64,000 nucleotides of DNA. It comes from Tachypleus tridentatus (taxonomy: Eukaryota; Arthropoda; Merostomata; Xiphosura; Limulidae). The stretch is from assembly GCF_004210375.1 (NCBI RefSeq), contig NC_134830.1, positions 3,782,001 to 3,846,000 of the forward strand. The letters run 5' to 3'. The position numbers and the translations under genes are program-made. Positions 1-13,415 of this stretch are shown here, piece by piece (the first letter of the stretch is position 1; the number at the start of each line of letters is the position of its first letter). The notes beneath the pieces are model-generated. The model did not search any database. It was given only the letters and a program-made list of their open reading frames with translations, and was not told the DNA's origin.

Positions 1-239
1 GAGTTAAATGTAGCTCTTTATTTCATACATAACGTTTCATATAGTTGCTATACTTAACACGTTAATATATTCTTAGTTACATGTAGGTTCTTTACTTATT
101 ACGTATGAATATATTCTTACGTAATGTCGTCAATATCTTCTTTACTCAATACATTTATAAGGTTTACTGAGATCCTGACGTAAAAAAATATTTATTATAA
201 TATACAACATTGGTAACTCGCCTAGATCACGTCTCGCTG

Positions 240-485
240 TTTCAAAGGGCTATCTGCGCTAGCCGTCCCTAATTTAGCAGTGTAAGACTAGAGAGAAGGC
301 AGCTAGTCAGCACCAACCACCGCCAACTCTTGGGCTACTCTTTTACCAAAGAATAGTGGGATTGACCGTACATTATAACGCCCCCACGGCTGAAAGGGGG
401 AGAATGTTTGGTGCCACCGGGATTCGAACCCGCGACTCTCGGATTACGAGTCGAACGCCTTAACACGCTTGGCCATGCCGGGCCA
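240..485 (-). mobile_element. tRNA-derived SINE, family 1, near full length
   Basis: Read on the minus strand, the tRNA-like head lies at about 412-485, with an A-box-like part (TGGCCAAGCG) and a clear B box (GGTTCGAATCC). The body follows toward 240 and contains the phrases seen in the other copies of this family in the window (a 'ctagctgcctt' type block and a 'ctgctaaattaggga' type block). The apparent anticodon loop CTCGTAA would read CGT, so a threonine tRNA ancestor is possible, but the stem has a mismatch. This is the least decayed copy here. It could be mistaken for a tRNA gene, but the conserved SINE body argues against that. Confidence 0.85.
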
Positions 486-2854
486 TTTAGTGAAGCAAAT
501 TTTATGTAACAAACGTATAATTATAGGACTAGCAAAAGACTGAATTACTAGCAAACTACGACCTGTGTTAAAACGGGTCCCACTCAAGTCTAAATACATA
601 TGTTTATATGAAAAAAAAATGGACTTACCATAATGACTACATCCAAGTCACCGTTTCAAATTGTAATGCTGCTCAGGAAGTCGTTGGCGGGTTCCATAAT
701 GGTGTAATTAATACCAATTACTTCGAGTTTGACGTCGGTGATTCGATTTATGTTTAAAAATAAAATTGTAGCTTCATTTATTTTATGGTGAGTTTACAGA
801 AAAATTGAAAAAAGATCCACAAATAGCGAAATAGATGAAAAATACATTTTAATACAGTTAATATTTTATAATATACGATGAATACTTCAAAATTCCACCA
901 GCAGAGGCAGCACAGTTACCACATATTGTTGTAACCTATAGAAATATTGTATGTGACAACTAGTTGGAGTGAATTGTATATCACATACCAGAGACTGTTG
1001 TAACATTAAGAATTATTTCATACGATCACCACTTGTTGCGGGTTGTATGATACATATTGTGTGATACATACCATACTCTGTTGTGGAGTTAAGAGACTGA
1101 TTTTCATGCGAGTCATTGTACTAGACCTAAAGATGAAAGAAATGAGGGTACATTTATCCCATACGTATGTGTTTTGTAACAATATACATTATTTGAGGAC
1201 TATTTGAATGACATCTCAAGCTATGCTGATTAGCATGAGATGCGAAAGATTTTGTAAAAATTGATGTTATTGTGAAATGATACGTCTTGGCGACTATTTT
1301 TAGCACTGTGAAATCTGATGTTGTTAAGGGCATTGTGTATAACACCTCCCTAGTGTGTTCTTCCGCATGTGAATTTTGTTGTCAGTTTTATCAACATTAA
1401 TAAAATAATGAGTTTTAAGTGTAAACAAAAGATAAGAACGTTCGTGGACCACTCAAAGTATAGATAGTGATGTGTTTAATCACAGAGAAGGTGCAGAGAG
1501 AGAAGATAAAAGGGAAAGAAGCATCGTGGAACAACAGCACTTGATGATAAACTTATTAGAACAAGTAATCTATTCATGAGCAATTTTACATTTAAATTAA
1601 TTCCACGTTTTAAAATTTTAAAAACTTATAAAATAAACAACTGCGATATTTTTTGTATCAGCATCTTAATATCTCACGACTTATGTGCTACACTTTTTAA
1701 GCCAATGGTAGATAAGACCCCGCAACTTTTTAAGAGAGGAGAAAGAGTCCTAATTAGAAGGAAGTAGTTAAAAATGTATCTGACTCTGTCCAGCTCCTCA
1801 ATGACCTAAAAGTCCAGTATAACGAACCGAAACGTGACTTATTATCGTCGTGTGTTTGAAAAAGTAAAAGGCTTTCACTTATAGATTCAGAAATACTGTA
1901 TTTGGTTGTGCCTTTCTACCATATTGTGGGCTGAAAAGCTAACAACAAGAGGTGAGTTTTCATCTTACTTACCCCCAAATAGTAGTACCTTATTTTTTAT
2001 TTCAATTAATTCTTTACTGGGGAGAAGGGTCACCTTCTCACAACTGTCTGCAGGCAGTAAAAGGTGATACAGATGTGGGGCGTTGCGGGCTTGAACACCC
2101 ACATCTCGCTTTCCTAGTTTTTATTTCTAATTCTATATCTAATGCTACTATTTAGTTCTTATGTGAGACTGGCGAATTGAGGTTAATACTGGTAGACGGT
2201 GTATCCCCACCGCAATGTGGTTCCTGTTTTGGAGTCACCTCCAAAACATAGGGTACATTTTGTAATCCCACATTGTAGCTTGTAACCTGGGATCTTTCCA
2301 GTTGATGCATCGTTTTTGTTTAATTTGTTTTTGAGTTATAACAAAGTAATATATATGTATTTACACACATACACGTTAGATAGTTTTAATTTTTGTACAA
2401 GACATGCCTACAGTCGTCTTACCTTATCATAATTGTTGGCCAATACTAAAATCGTCACTCTAATTGGTTAATAATTATCCATTATCATTATATCACCTTC
2501 AGATACACTTCAAGCTATGTGATAAGTTCAGTATTCTCACGATAAAAAAATGTACCTTGTGGGCGTATTTAAAAATGACCAAAGTAGGCCTAATTGAAAA
2601 CTACCAATTTATTTAACAAGAAGCATGAGTGTGTGTTTAGGTTCTCAAACTATATGGCGTTACTAGAGACTTTAAATCTCAGTATTTATTAAAGTACAAA
2701 TGTTAACCAGTTACTTGAATTAGCGATTCACGTAATATAACATGAACTCCTTAAGGTATATTAGGGTGTAAATGTTACTTACTACTATGATTCACCGCTT
2801 GTCGTAATATTACATGACCTTGTCTGAGTGAATCGGATAGAGAAAACTGATATT
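486..2854. other. AT-rich intergenic DNA, no gene recognised
   Basis: Only short open frames (under 70 codons) with no recognisable motif are present. The one structural item is a perfect 10-bp inverted repeat with a 4-base loop at 2225-2248 (TGTTTTGGAG / CTCCAAAACA). No promoter, RNA gene or conserved exon could be supported. Confidence 0.6.
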
Positions 2855-2965
2855 TCTAATAATGTATCTAAGAACAGCTAGTATGGGTATTAAAATTTTT
2901 ACTAATAAAGTAGAGAACAACGTTTCGACTTTCTAAAGTCATCATCTTCAGGATAACCCGATGCC
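2855..2965 (+). mobile_element. Fragment of a fold-back repeat family
   Basis: Contains 'gagaacaacgtttcgac' at about 2914, preceded by a 'gtatctaagaacagctagta' type arm and followed by 'catcatcttcagg'. The same core is present in the fold-back element inserted at 26273-26411 and, with one change, in the element at 58852-59000. Here only one arm and the centre are recognisable, so it is probably a decayed or truncated copy. Confidence 0.6.
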
Positions 2966-4514
2966 TTCACACTTTAAAAAGATCATTTATAAATATAAAC
3001 TAATATACTTTTAAGAATACGAAATAAAATTAATTAGGATAGTAATAAATTTCAAATATAACAATATTTTGCTACATCAAATGTACGCCAATTGATAACA
3101 GTAAAACATAAATATATATAACAGCAAATATTCTTTAAACATTTACGGTAAAATTAGTCTCTTCACTGCGATAATACTTTTTGAAACAGAGGATTTGTAA
3201 CATACTCCTAGACACCGTAATATGCAGTTCCACTTCTAAGTGTTTTTAGCACATGGCTGTCTAAAATGTATAATAAAGTATTCTCACGTTGGTTTGTACG
3301 CATGCGCATATAGATAGTAGGTGAAGGTACATTTTCGAAACAAACAAAAACTTATTTTTATTGTAACAGAGACAAACACTTACATACCAAATACTAACGT
3401 TTTAGTCTAAAGGAAAATATTTATTACCTTTCAGTTTGCTCATGAATTACTTTTTATTATTTTATTAAAATAGCCTCCATTTTTGGATTATTTAAAATGC
3501 CTCAGCGATAAGTCTATGAAATTATAAGCTAACAACCGGTACTGAACTATGTACCAAACTATTTTAAAATAAGAGTAAAATGAACGCGATTTGTTAGCTT
3601 CGACGTTCAGTTTGGAATCCTTAAAAACAAATACCAACGATGTGGCATTTGGTGTAAAAGATTTTATATCTGTTTTAGTCTCAATGAATCGTCAAAAGAA
3701 ACAGGTAATCTTTATTGTATATAAATTATTAAAGTAATATATGTGACGTGTTTGTATAGCTACGTAATTAGTTAGAACAACAACAATATTTTACACATTG
3801 TTAAACGCACGTCACGGAAGACTCGAGAAATCGATCATTACAAACAGTTTTATAATTTAACGAATATTTTAACATCAATTATGTATATTAACCGTAAAGA
3901 AGCCGCAAAGGCGAAACATAGTTTAAAAAATATATTATCTTATATTTATCTGGAATGTAAGGTCGTTTTTCTAAACTTGTATCAAAACATTTAAATGAAA
4001 AGTGCAACAATTTATTTTCTCATAACAACAATTATCTATCTGATATTGTAGACACATTGTCTTGCAAAGAGTAAAACCTTAGAAACCAGTTCCACAGAAA
4101 ACCATCAAAGACATTATAAACAAGTTCCATAGCAAATGGAGTTGTTTTGTGTTTTCGTATAATTTTGGTCTACTCTCAGCGGATGGAAAAATCGCTACCA
4201 CTCGAAACGTTTCTCTACTTTGTGGTATTTAAGTACTGTTAGCTTCAATTTATTTAACACTTAATAGATCAAATTCCATTATAAAACATTTGTCAAAAGC
4301 CATCAAGCTAGTGATATTTTCCCAATCCGCTACAATTTTACTAATTGGGGCACACTTCACTTTCTCATCTCAGTTATGAACAAGAAATATACAGATTTCG
4401 GGTAAATCATATGATTTCACAAAATAAGTTTTTACACTTTTATAAGTAAAACAATTGCTTCATTATCTCATATTAGAAGTATTTCACTGTGAAATATATG
4501 TGGAATTAATTGGA
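2966..4514. other. AT-rich intergenic DNA, no gene recognised
   Basis: No open frame of note, no exon-like motif and no repeat of clear identity was seen. The stretch ends where the first degenerate 37-bp satellite monomers appear. Confidence 0.6.
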
Positions 4515-4829
4515 CTCAAGTGTCCAATACTCTATGCAAGAAGTTACTAGAAGGAAGAACCCGACACTATCAGTGAGAAGTAATTGCAAGGAAGAGCCCT
4601 ACATTCTGAAAAAAAAAATAAAAAAAATTGGAAGGAAGATCCATACACTGTAACTAAGAAGTAACTGGTAGGAAGAGACTTACATTAAGAGTGAGAAGTA
4701 ACTAAAAAGTAGATTCTTGCAATCTGAGTGAGAAGTAACTGGAAGGAAGTGTCCTAAACTCTGAGTGACAAGTAATTAGAAGGAAGAGTACTCCACTCTG
4801 AATGAGAAGCAACGGGAAGAAAGATTCCT

Positions 4830-6010
4830 ACACTATAAATAAAAAGTACCTGGACGGATGAGTCCTACACTCTAAATAAGAAGTACCTGGACGGATGAGT
4901 CCTACACTCTAAATAAGAAGTACCTGGACGGATGAGTCCTACACTCTAAATAAGAAGTACCTGGACGGATGAGTCCTACACTCTAAATAAGAAGTACCTA
5001 GACGGATGAGTCCTACACTCTAAATAAGAAGTACCCGGACGGATGAGTCCTACACTCTAAATAAGAAGTACCCGGACGGATGAGTCCTACACTCTAAATA
5101 AGAAGTACCTAGACGGATGAGTCCTACACTCTAAATAAGAAGTACCTGGACGGACGAGTCCTACACTCTAAATAAGAAGTACCTGGACGGATGAGTCCTA
5201 CACTCTAAATAAGAAGTACCTGGACGGATGAGTCCTACACTATAAATAAAAAGTAACTGGACGGACGAGTCCTACACTCTAAATAAGAAGTACCTGGACG
5301 GATGAGTCCTACACTATAAATAAGAAGTACCTGGACGGATGAGTCCTACACTATAAATAAAAAGTAACTGGACGGACGAGTCCTACACTCTAAATAAAAA
5401 GTACCTGGATGGATGAGTCCTACACTCTAAATAAGACGTACCTGGACGGATGAGTCCTACACTCTAAATAAGAAGTACCTGGACGGATGAGTCCTACACT
5501 CTAAATAAGAAGTACCTGGACGGATGAGTCCTACACTCTAAATAAGAAGTACCTGGACGGATGAGTCCTACACTATAAATAAAAAGTAACTGGACGGACG
5601 AGTCCTACACTCTAAATAAGAAGTACCTGGACGGATGAGTCCTACACTCTAAATAAGAAGTACCTAGAGGGATGAGTCCTACACTCTAAATAAGAAGTAC
5701 CTGGACGGATGAGTCCTACACTCTAAATAAGAAGTACCTGGACGGATGAGTCCTACACTATAAATAAAAAGTAACTGGACGGACGAGTCCTACACTCTAA
5801 ATAAGAAGTACCTGGACGGATGAGTCCTACACTATAAATAAGAAGTACCTGGACGGATGAGTCCTACACTATAAATAAAAAGTAACTGGACGGACGAGTC
5901 CTACACTCTAAATAAAAAGTACCTGGATGGATGAGTCCTACACTCTAAATAAGACGTACCTGGACGGATGAGTCCTACACTCTAAATAAGAAGTACCTGG
6001 ACGGATGAGT
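4830..6010. repeat. Satellite sub-block with the 'ctggacggatgag' monomer and a 518-bp higher-order unit
   Basis: Monomers here are nearly identical and differ from the rest of the array by 'ggacggatgag' in place of 'gaaggaagag'. Marker monomers (aagtaactggacggacgag) start near 5254, 5365, 5587, 5772 and 5883, spacings of 111, 222, 185 and 111 bp. The marker pair at 5254 and 5365 and the 'ctggatggatgag' variant near 5405 recur 518 bp later (14 monomers), showing a recent block duplication. Confidence 0.9.
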
Positions 6011-6099
6011 CCGACATTTTAAGTGAGAAATAACAAGAACAAAGAGCCCTACAATTTCAGTTAGAAAAAGTAGAAAGAAGAGTCTTAACATCAAAGTAA

Positions 6100-8837
6100 G
6101 AAGTAACTGGAAGGAAGAGTCCTACACTCTAAATAAGAAGTTAGAGGAAGGAAGAGTTCTACACTCTAAATAAGAAGTTACTAGAAGGAAGAGTCCTACA
6201 CTTTAAATAAGAAGATACTACAAGGAACAGTCCTACACTCTAAATAAGAAGTTCCTAGAAGGAAGAGTCCTACACTCTAAATAAGAAGTTACTAGAAGGA
6301 AGAGCCCTACGCTTTAAATAAGAAGCTACTACAAGGAAGAGTCCTACACTCTAAATAAGAAGTTACTAGAAGGAAGAGTCCTACACTATCAGTATGAAGC
6401 AACTAGAAGGAAGGAGTCTATACTATCAGTAAGAAGTAACTAGAAGGAAGAGTCCTACACTTTAAATAAGAAGATACTACAAGGAAAAGTCCTACACTCT
6501 AAATAAGAAGTTACTAGAAGGAAGAGTCCTACACTCTAAATAAGAAGTTACTAGAAGGAAGAGCCCTACACTTTAAATAAGAAGATGCTACAAGGAAAAG
6601 TCCTACACTCTAAATAAGAAGTTACTAGAAGGAAGAGTCCTACACTCTAAATAAGAAGTTACTAGAAGGAAGAGTCCTACACTATCAGTATGAAGCAACT
6701 AGAAGGAAGGAGTCTATACTATCAGTAAGAAGTAACTAGAAGGAAGAGTTCTACACTATCAGTAACAAGTAACTAGAGGGAAGATTTCTGCACTATTAGT
6801 GTGAAGTAACTAGAAGGAAGAGTTCTACACTATCAGTATGTAGTAACTAGAAGGAAGAGACCTACACTCTAAATAAGAAGTAACTGGAAGGAAGAGTACT
6901 ACACTATCAATAAGAAGTAGCTCGAAGGAAGAGTTCTACACTATCAGTAAGAAGTAACTGGAAGGAAGAGTTCTACACTATCATTAAGAAGTAACTAGAA
7001 GAAAGAGTTCTACACTATTAGTGTGAAGTAACTAGAAGGAAGGGTTCTACACTCTAAATAAGAAGTTACTAGAAGGAAGAGTCCTACACTATCAGTATGA
7101 AGCAACTAGAAGGAAGGAGTCTATACTATCAGTAAGAAGTAACTAGAAGGAAGAGCCCTACACTTTAAATAAGAAGATACTACAAGGAAAAGTCCTACAC
7201 TCTAAATAAGAAGTTACTAGAAGGAAGAGTCCTACACTATCAGTATGAAGCAACTAGAAGGAAGGAGTCTATACTATCAGTAAGAAGTAACTAGAAGGAA
7301 GAGTTCTACACTATCAGTAACAAGTAACTAGAGGGAAGATTTCTGCACTATTAGTGTGAAGTAACTAGAAGGAAGAGTTCTACACTATCAGTATGTAGTA
7401 ACTAGAAGGAAGAGACCTACACTCTAAATAAGAAGTAACTGGAAGGAAGAGTCCTACACTATCAATAAGAAGTAACTGGAAGGAAGAGTACTACACTATC
7501 AATAAGAAGTAGCTCGAAGGAAGAGTTCTACACTATCAGTAAGAAGTAACTGGAAGGAAGAGTACTACACTATCAATAAGAAGTAGCTCGAAGGAAGAGT
7601 TTTACACTAGCAGTAAGAAGTAACTGGAAGGAAGAGTTCTACACTATCATTAAGAAGTAACTGCAAGGAAGAATTCTACACTATCAGTAAGAAGTAACTA
7701 GAAGAAAGAGTTCTACACTATTAGTGTGAAGTAACTAGAAGGAATGGTTCTACACTATCAGTAAGAAGTAACTGCAAGGAAGAATTCTACACTATCAGTA
7801 AGAAGTAACTAGAAGAAAGAGTTCTACACTATTAGTGTGAAGTAACTAGAAGGAAGAGTTCTACACTATCAGTAAGAAGTAACTAGAAGGAAGAGTTCTA
7901 CACTATCAGTATGAAGTAACTAGAAGGAAGAGACCTACACTATTAGTGTGAACTAACTAGAAGGAAGAGTTCTACACTATCAGTAAGAAGTAACTAGAAG
8001 AAAGAGTTCTACACTATCAGTATGAAGTAACTAGAAGGAAGAGACCTACACTCTAAATAAGAAGTAACTGGAAGGAAGAGTCCTACACTATCAATAAGAA
8101 GTAACTGGAAGGAAGAGTTCTACACTCTAAATAAGAAGTTACTTGAAGGAAGAGTCCTACACTCTAAATAAGAAGTTATTAGAAGGAAGAGTCCTACACT
8201 TTAAATAAGAAGATACTACAAGGAAAAGTCCTACACTCTAAATAAGAAGTTACTAGAAGGAAGAGTCCTACACTCTAAATAAGAAGTTACTAGAAGGAAG
8301 AGCCCTACACTTTAAATAAGAAGATACTACAAGGAAGAGTTCTACACTATCATTAAGAAGTAACTGCAAGGAAGAATTCTACACTATCAGTAAGAAGTAA
8401 CTAGAAGAAAGAGTTCTACACTATTAGTGTGAACTAACTAGAAGGAATGGTTCTACACTATCAGTAAGAAGTAACTAGAAGAAAGAGTTCTACACTATTA
8501 GTGTGAAGTAACTAGAAGGAATGGTTCTACACTATCAGTAAGAAGTAACTAGAAGGAAGAGTTCTACACTATCAGTAAGAAGTAACTAGAAGGAAGAATT
8601 CTACACTATCAGTAAGAAGTAACTAGAAGAAAGAGTTCTACACTATTAGTGTGAAGTAACTAGAAGGAATGGTTCTACACTATCAGTAAGAAGTAACTAG
8701 AAGGAAGAGTTCTACACTATCAGTAAGAAGTAACTAGAAGGAAGAGTTCTACACTATCAGTAAGAAGTAACTAGAAGGAAGAGTTCTACACTATCAATAA
8801 GAAGTAACTGGAAGGAAGAGTCCTACACTATCAATAA
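6100..8837. repeat. 2738-bp higher-order repeat, copy 1
   Basis: Seventy-four 37-bp monomers in a fixed order of variants. Markers that recur exactly 2738 bp downstream: 'ttagaggaag' (6141 and 8879), 'gatttctgca' (6783 and 9521) and 'acttgaagga' (8141 and 10879). Near-identity of the two copies implies a recent large unequal exchange or amplification event. Confidence 0.93.
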
Positions 8838-11340
8838 GAAGTAACTGGAAGGAAGAGTTCTACACTCTAAATAAGAAGTTAGAGGAAGGAAGAGTTCTAC
8901 ACTCTAAATAAGAAGTTACTAGAAGGAAGAGTCCTACACTTTAAATAAGAAGATACTACAAGGAACAGTCCTACACTCTAAATAAGAAGTTCCTAGAAGG
9001 AAGAGTCCTACACTCTAAATAAGAAGTTACTAGAAGGAAGAGCCCTACGCTTTAAATAAGAAGCTACTACAAGGAAGAGTCCTACACTCTAAATAAGAAG
9101 TTACTAGAAGGAAGAGTCCTACACTATCAGTATGAAGCAACTAGAAGGAAGGAGTCTATACTATCAGTAAGAAGTAACTAGAAGGAAGAGTCCTACACTT
9201 TAAATAAGAAGATACTACAAGGAAAAGTCCTACACTCTAAATAAGAAGTTACTAGAAGGAAGAGTCCTACACTCTAAATAAGAAGTTACTAGAAGGAAGA
9301 GCCCTACACTTTAAATAAGAAGATGCTACAAGGAAAAGTCCTACACTCTAAATAAGAAGTTACTAGAAGGAAGAGTCCTACACTCTAAATAAGAAGTTAC
9401 TAGAAGGAAGAGTCCTACACTATCAGTATGAAGCAACTAGAAGGAAGGAGTCTATACTATCAGTAAGAAGTAACTAGAAGGAAGAGTTCTACACTATCAG
9501 TAACAAGTAACTAGAGGGAAGATTTCTGCACTATTAGTGTGAAGTAACTAGAAGGAAGAGTTCTACACTATCAGTATGTAGTAACTAGAAGGAAGAGACC
9601 TACACTCTAAATAAGAAGTAACTGGAAGGAAGAGTACTACACTATCAATAAGAAGTAGCTCGAAGGAAGAGTTCTACACTATCAGTAAGAAGTAACTGGA
9701 AGGAAGAGTTCTACACTATCATTAAGAAGTAACTAGAAGAAAGAGTTCTACACTATTAGTGTGAAGTAACTAGAAGGAAGGGTTCTACACTCTAAATAAG
9801 AAGTTACTAGAAGGAAGAGTCCTACACTATCAGTATGAAGCAACTAGAAGGAAGGAGTCTATACTATCAGTAAGAAGTAACTAGAAGGAAGAGCCCTACA
9901 CTTTAAATAAGAAGATACTACAAGGAAAAGTCCTACACTCTAAATAAGAAGTTACTAGAAGGAAGAGTCCTACACTATCAGTATGAAGCAACTAGAAGGA
10001 AGGAGTCTATACTATCAGTAAGAAGTAACTAGAAGGAAGAGTTCTACACTATCAGTAACAAGTAACTAGAGGGAAGATTTCTGCACTATTAGTGTGAAGT
10101 AACTAGAAGGAAGAGTTCTACACTATCAGTATGTAGTAACTAGAAGGAAGAGACCTACACTCTAAATAAGAAGTAACTGGAAGGAAGAGTCCTACACTAT
10201 CAATAAGAAGTAACTGGAAGGAAGAGTACTACACTATCAATAAGAAGTAGCTCGAAGGAAGAGTTCTACACTATCAGTAAGAAGTAACTGGAAGGAAGAG
10301 TACTACACTATCAATAAGAAGTAGCTCGAAGGAAGAGTTTTACACTAGCAGTAAGAAGTAACTGGAAGGAAGAGTTCTACACTATCATTAAGAAGTAACT
10401 GCAAGGAAGAATTCTACACTATCAGTAAGAAGTAACTAGAAGAAAGAGTTCTACACTATTAGTGTGAAGTAACTAGAAGGAATGGTTCTACACTATCAGT
10501 AAGAAGTAACTGCAAGGAAGAATTCTACACTATCAGTAAGAAGTAACTAGAAGAAAGAGTTCTACACTATTAGTGTGAAGTAACTAGAAGGAAGAGTTCT
10601 ACACTATCAGTAAGAAGTAACTAGAAGGAAGAGTTCTACACTATCAGTATGAAGTAACTAGAAGGAAGAGACCTACACTATTAGTGTGAACTAACTAGAA
10701 GGAAGAGTTCTACACTATCAGTAAGAAGTAACTAGAAGAAAGAGTTCTACACTATCAGTATGAAGTAACTAGAAGGAAGAGACCTACACTCTAAATAAGA
10801 AGTAACTGGAAGGAAGAGCCCTACACTATCAATAAGAAGTAACTGGAAGGAAGAGTTCTACACTCTAAATAAGAAGTTACTTGAAGGAAGAGTCCTACAC
10901 TCTAAATAAGAAGTTATTAGAAGGAAGAGTCCTACACTTTAAATAAGAAGATACTACAAGGAAAAGTCCTACACTCTAAATAAGAAGTTACTAGAAGGAA
11001 GAGTCCTACACTCTAAATAAGAAGTTACTAGAAGGAAGAGCCCTACACTTTAAATAAGAAGATACTACAAGGAAGAGTTCTACACTATCATTAAGAAGTA
11101 ACTGCAAGGAAGAATTCTACACTATCAGTAAGAAGTAACTAGAAGAAAGAGTTCTACACTATTAGTGTGAACTAACTAGAAGGAATGGTTCTACACTATC
11201 AGTAAGAAGTAACTAGAAGAAAGAGTTCTACACTATTAGTGTGAAGTAACTAGAAGGAATGGTTCTACACTATCAGTAAGAAGTAACTAGAAGGAAGAGT
11301 TCTACACTATCAGTAAGAAGTAACTAGAAGGAAGAGTTCT
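8838..11340. repeat. 2738-bp higher-order repeat, copy 2 (about five monomers shorter at its end)
   Basis: Repeats the variant order of copy 1. Near the end, the marker 'atcaataa' lies at 8793 in copy 1 and 11346 in copy 2, an offset of 2553 bp, so copy 2 lacks five monomers (185 bp). A partial third repeat of the same markers begins after it: 'acttgaagga' at 10879 recurs at 11434, 555 bp (15 monomers) later. Confidence 0.9.
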
Positions 11341-13415
11341 ACACTATCAATAAGAAGTAACTGGAAGGAAGAGTCCTACACTATCAATAAGAAGTAACTG
11401 GAAGGAAGAGTTCTACACTCTAAATAAGAAGTTACTTGAAGGAAGAGTCCTACACTCTAAATAAGAAGTTATTAGAAGGAAGAGTCCTACACTTTAAATA
11501 AGAAGATACTACAAGGAAAAGTCCTACACTCTAAATAAGAAGTTACTAGAAGGAAGAGTCCTACACTCTAAATAAGAAGTTACTAGAAGGAAGAGCCCTA
11601 CACTTTAAATAAGAAGATACTACAAGGAAGAGTCCTACACTATCAGTATGAAGCAACTATAAGGAAGGAGTCTATACTATCAGTAAGAAGTAACTAGAAG
11701 GAAGAGTCCTACACTATCAGTATGAAGTAACTAGAAGGAAGAATACTACACTATCAGTATGAAGTAACAAGAAGGAAGAGTTCTACACTATCAGTAAGAA
11801 GTAACTAGAGGGAAGATTTCTGCACTATTAGTGTGAAGTAACTAGAAGGAAGAGTTCTTCACTCTCAGTATGAAGTAACTAGAAGGAATGGTTCTACACT
11901 ATCAGTAAGAAGTAACTGGAAGGAAGAGTTCTTGACTATCAGTAAGAAGTAACTAGAGGGAAGATTTCTGCAATATTAGTGTGAAGTAACTAGAAAGAAG
12001 AGTTCCACACTATCAGTAAGAAGTAACTAAAAGGAAGAGTTCTACACTATCAGTAAGAAGTAACTGGAAGGAAGAGTTCTACATTATCAGTAAGAAGTAA
12101 CTAGAGGGAAGATTTCTGCACTATTAGTGTGAAGTAACTAGAAAGAAGAGTTCCATACAATCAGTATGAAGTAACTAGAAGGAAGAGACCAACACTATCA
12201 GTAAGAAGTAACTGGAGGGAAGAGTCCTACACTATCAGTATGAAGTAACTAGAAGGAAGAATTCTACACTATAAGTATGAAGTAACAAGAAGGAAGAGTT
12301 CTACACTATCAGTAAGAAGTAACTAGAAGGAAGAGTTCTACACTATTAGTGTGAAGTAACTAGAAGGAAGAGTTCTACACTATCAGTAAGAAGTAACTAG
12401 AAGGAAGAGTTCTACACTCTAAATAAGAAGTAACTGGAAGGAAGAGTCCTACACTATCAGTATGAAGTAACTAGAAGGAAGAATTCTACACTATAAGTAT
12501 GAAGTAACTAGAAGGAAGAGTCCTACACTATCAATAAGAAGTAGCGAGAAGGAAGAGTTCTACACTATCATTAAGAAGTAACTGGAAGGAAGAATTTTAC
12601 ACTATCAGTATGAAGTAACTAGAAGGAAGAGTTCTACACTATCAGTAAGAAGTAACTAGAGGGAAGATTTCTGCACTATTAGTGTGAAGTAACTAGAAGG
12701 AAGAGTTCCACACTATCCGTATGAAGTAACTGGAAGGAAGAGTTCTACACTATCAGTATGAAGTAACTGGAAAGAAGAGTTCTACACTATCAGTAAGAAG
12801 TAACTAGAAGGAAGAGACCTACACTCTAAATAAGAAATTACTAGAAGGAAGAGTCCTACACTATCACTATCAAGTAACTAGAAGGAAGAATTCTATACTA
12901 TCAGTATGAAGCAACTAGAAAGAAGATTTCTACACTATCAGTGTGAAGTAACTAGAAGGAAGAATTCTACACTATCAGTATGAAGTAACTAGATGGAAGA
13001 GTTCTACACTATCAGTATGAAGCAACTAGAAAGAAGATTTCTACACTATCAGTAAGAAGTAGGTGGAAGGAAGAGTTCTACAGTATCAGTAAGAAGTAAC
13101 TGGAAGGAAGAGTTCTACACTATCATTAAGAAGTAACTAGAAGGACTGATTTCTACACTATTATTAAGAAGTAACTGGAAGGATGGATTTCTACACTATC
13201 AGTAGGAATTAACTGGAAGGAAGAGTTTTACACTGTTAGTAAGAAGTAGCTGGAAGGAAGAATTCTACATTCTGAGTGAGAAATAAATGCTCTACAGTCT
13301 AAGTAAGAAGTAGCTAGAATGAAGTGTCCTGCACTCTGAGTGAGATGTAAATAGATGGACGAATTCTACAGTCTTATGTGAAAAATAACTGGAAGGAAGA
13401 GTCCTACTCTCTATC

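Larger units (their letters stand above)
4515..13415. repeat. 37-bp satellite array with higher-order repeats (about 240 monomers)
   Basis: A continuous tandem array of a 37-bp monomer whose best-conserved part is 'cctacactctaaataagaag'. Variants replace 'ctctaaata' by 'ctatcagta' or 'ctattagtg', and 'ctggacggatgag' by 'ctagaaggaagag'. The register is kept over kilobases: distances between matching variants are 111, 185, 222, 518, 555 and 2738 bp, all exact multiples of 37. Both edges are degenerate (4515-4830 and about 13250-13415), as expected for a satellite homogenised mainly in its centre. There are no unique spacers, so it is not a CRISPR array. No open frame is maintained. Confidence 0.97.

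Noticed and set aside
412-485. A tRNA gene on the minus strand (possible Thr, anticodon CGT)
   Set aside because: The tRNA-like sequence is fused to a SINE body found in several other copies in the window and the anticodon stem has a mismatch, so it is a SINE head.
4515-13415. CRISPR-like array of short repeats
   Set aside because: Repeats are directly adjacent with no unique spacers, monomer variants form higher-order units, and the genome is eukaryotic.
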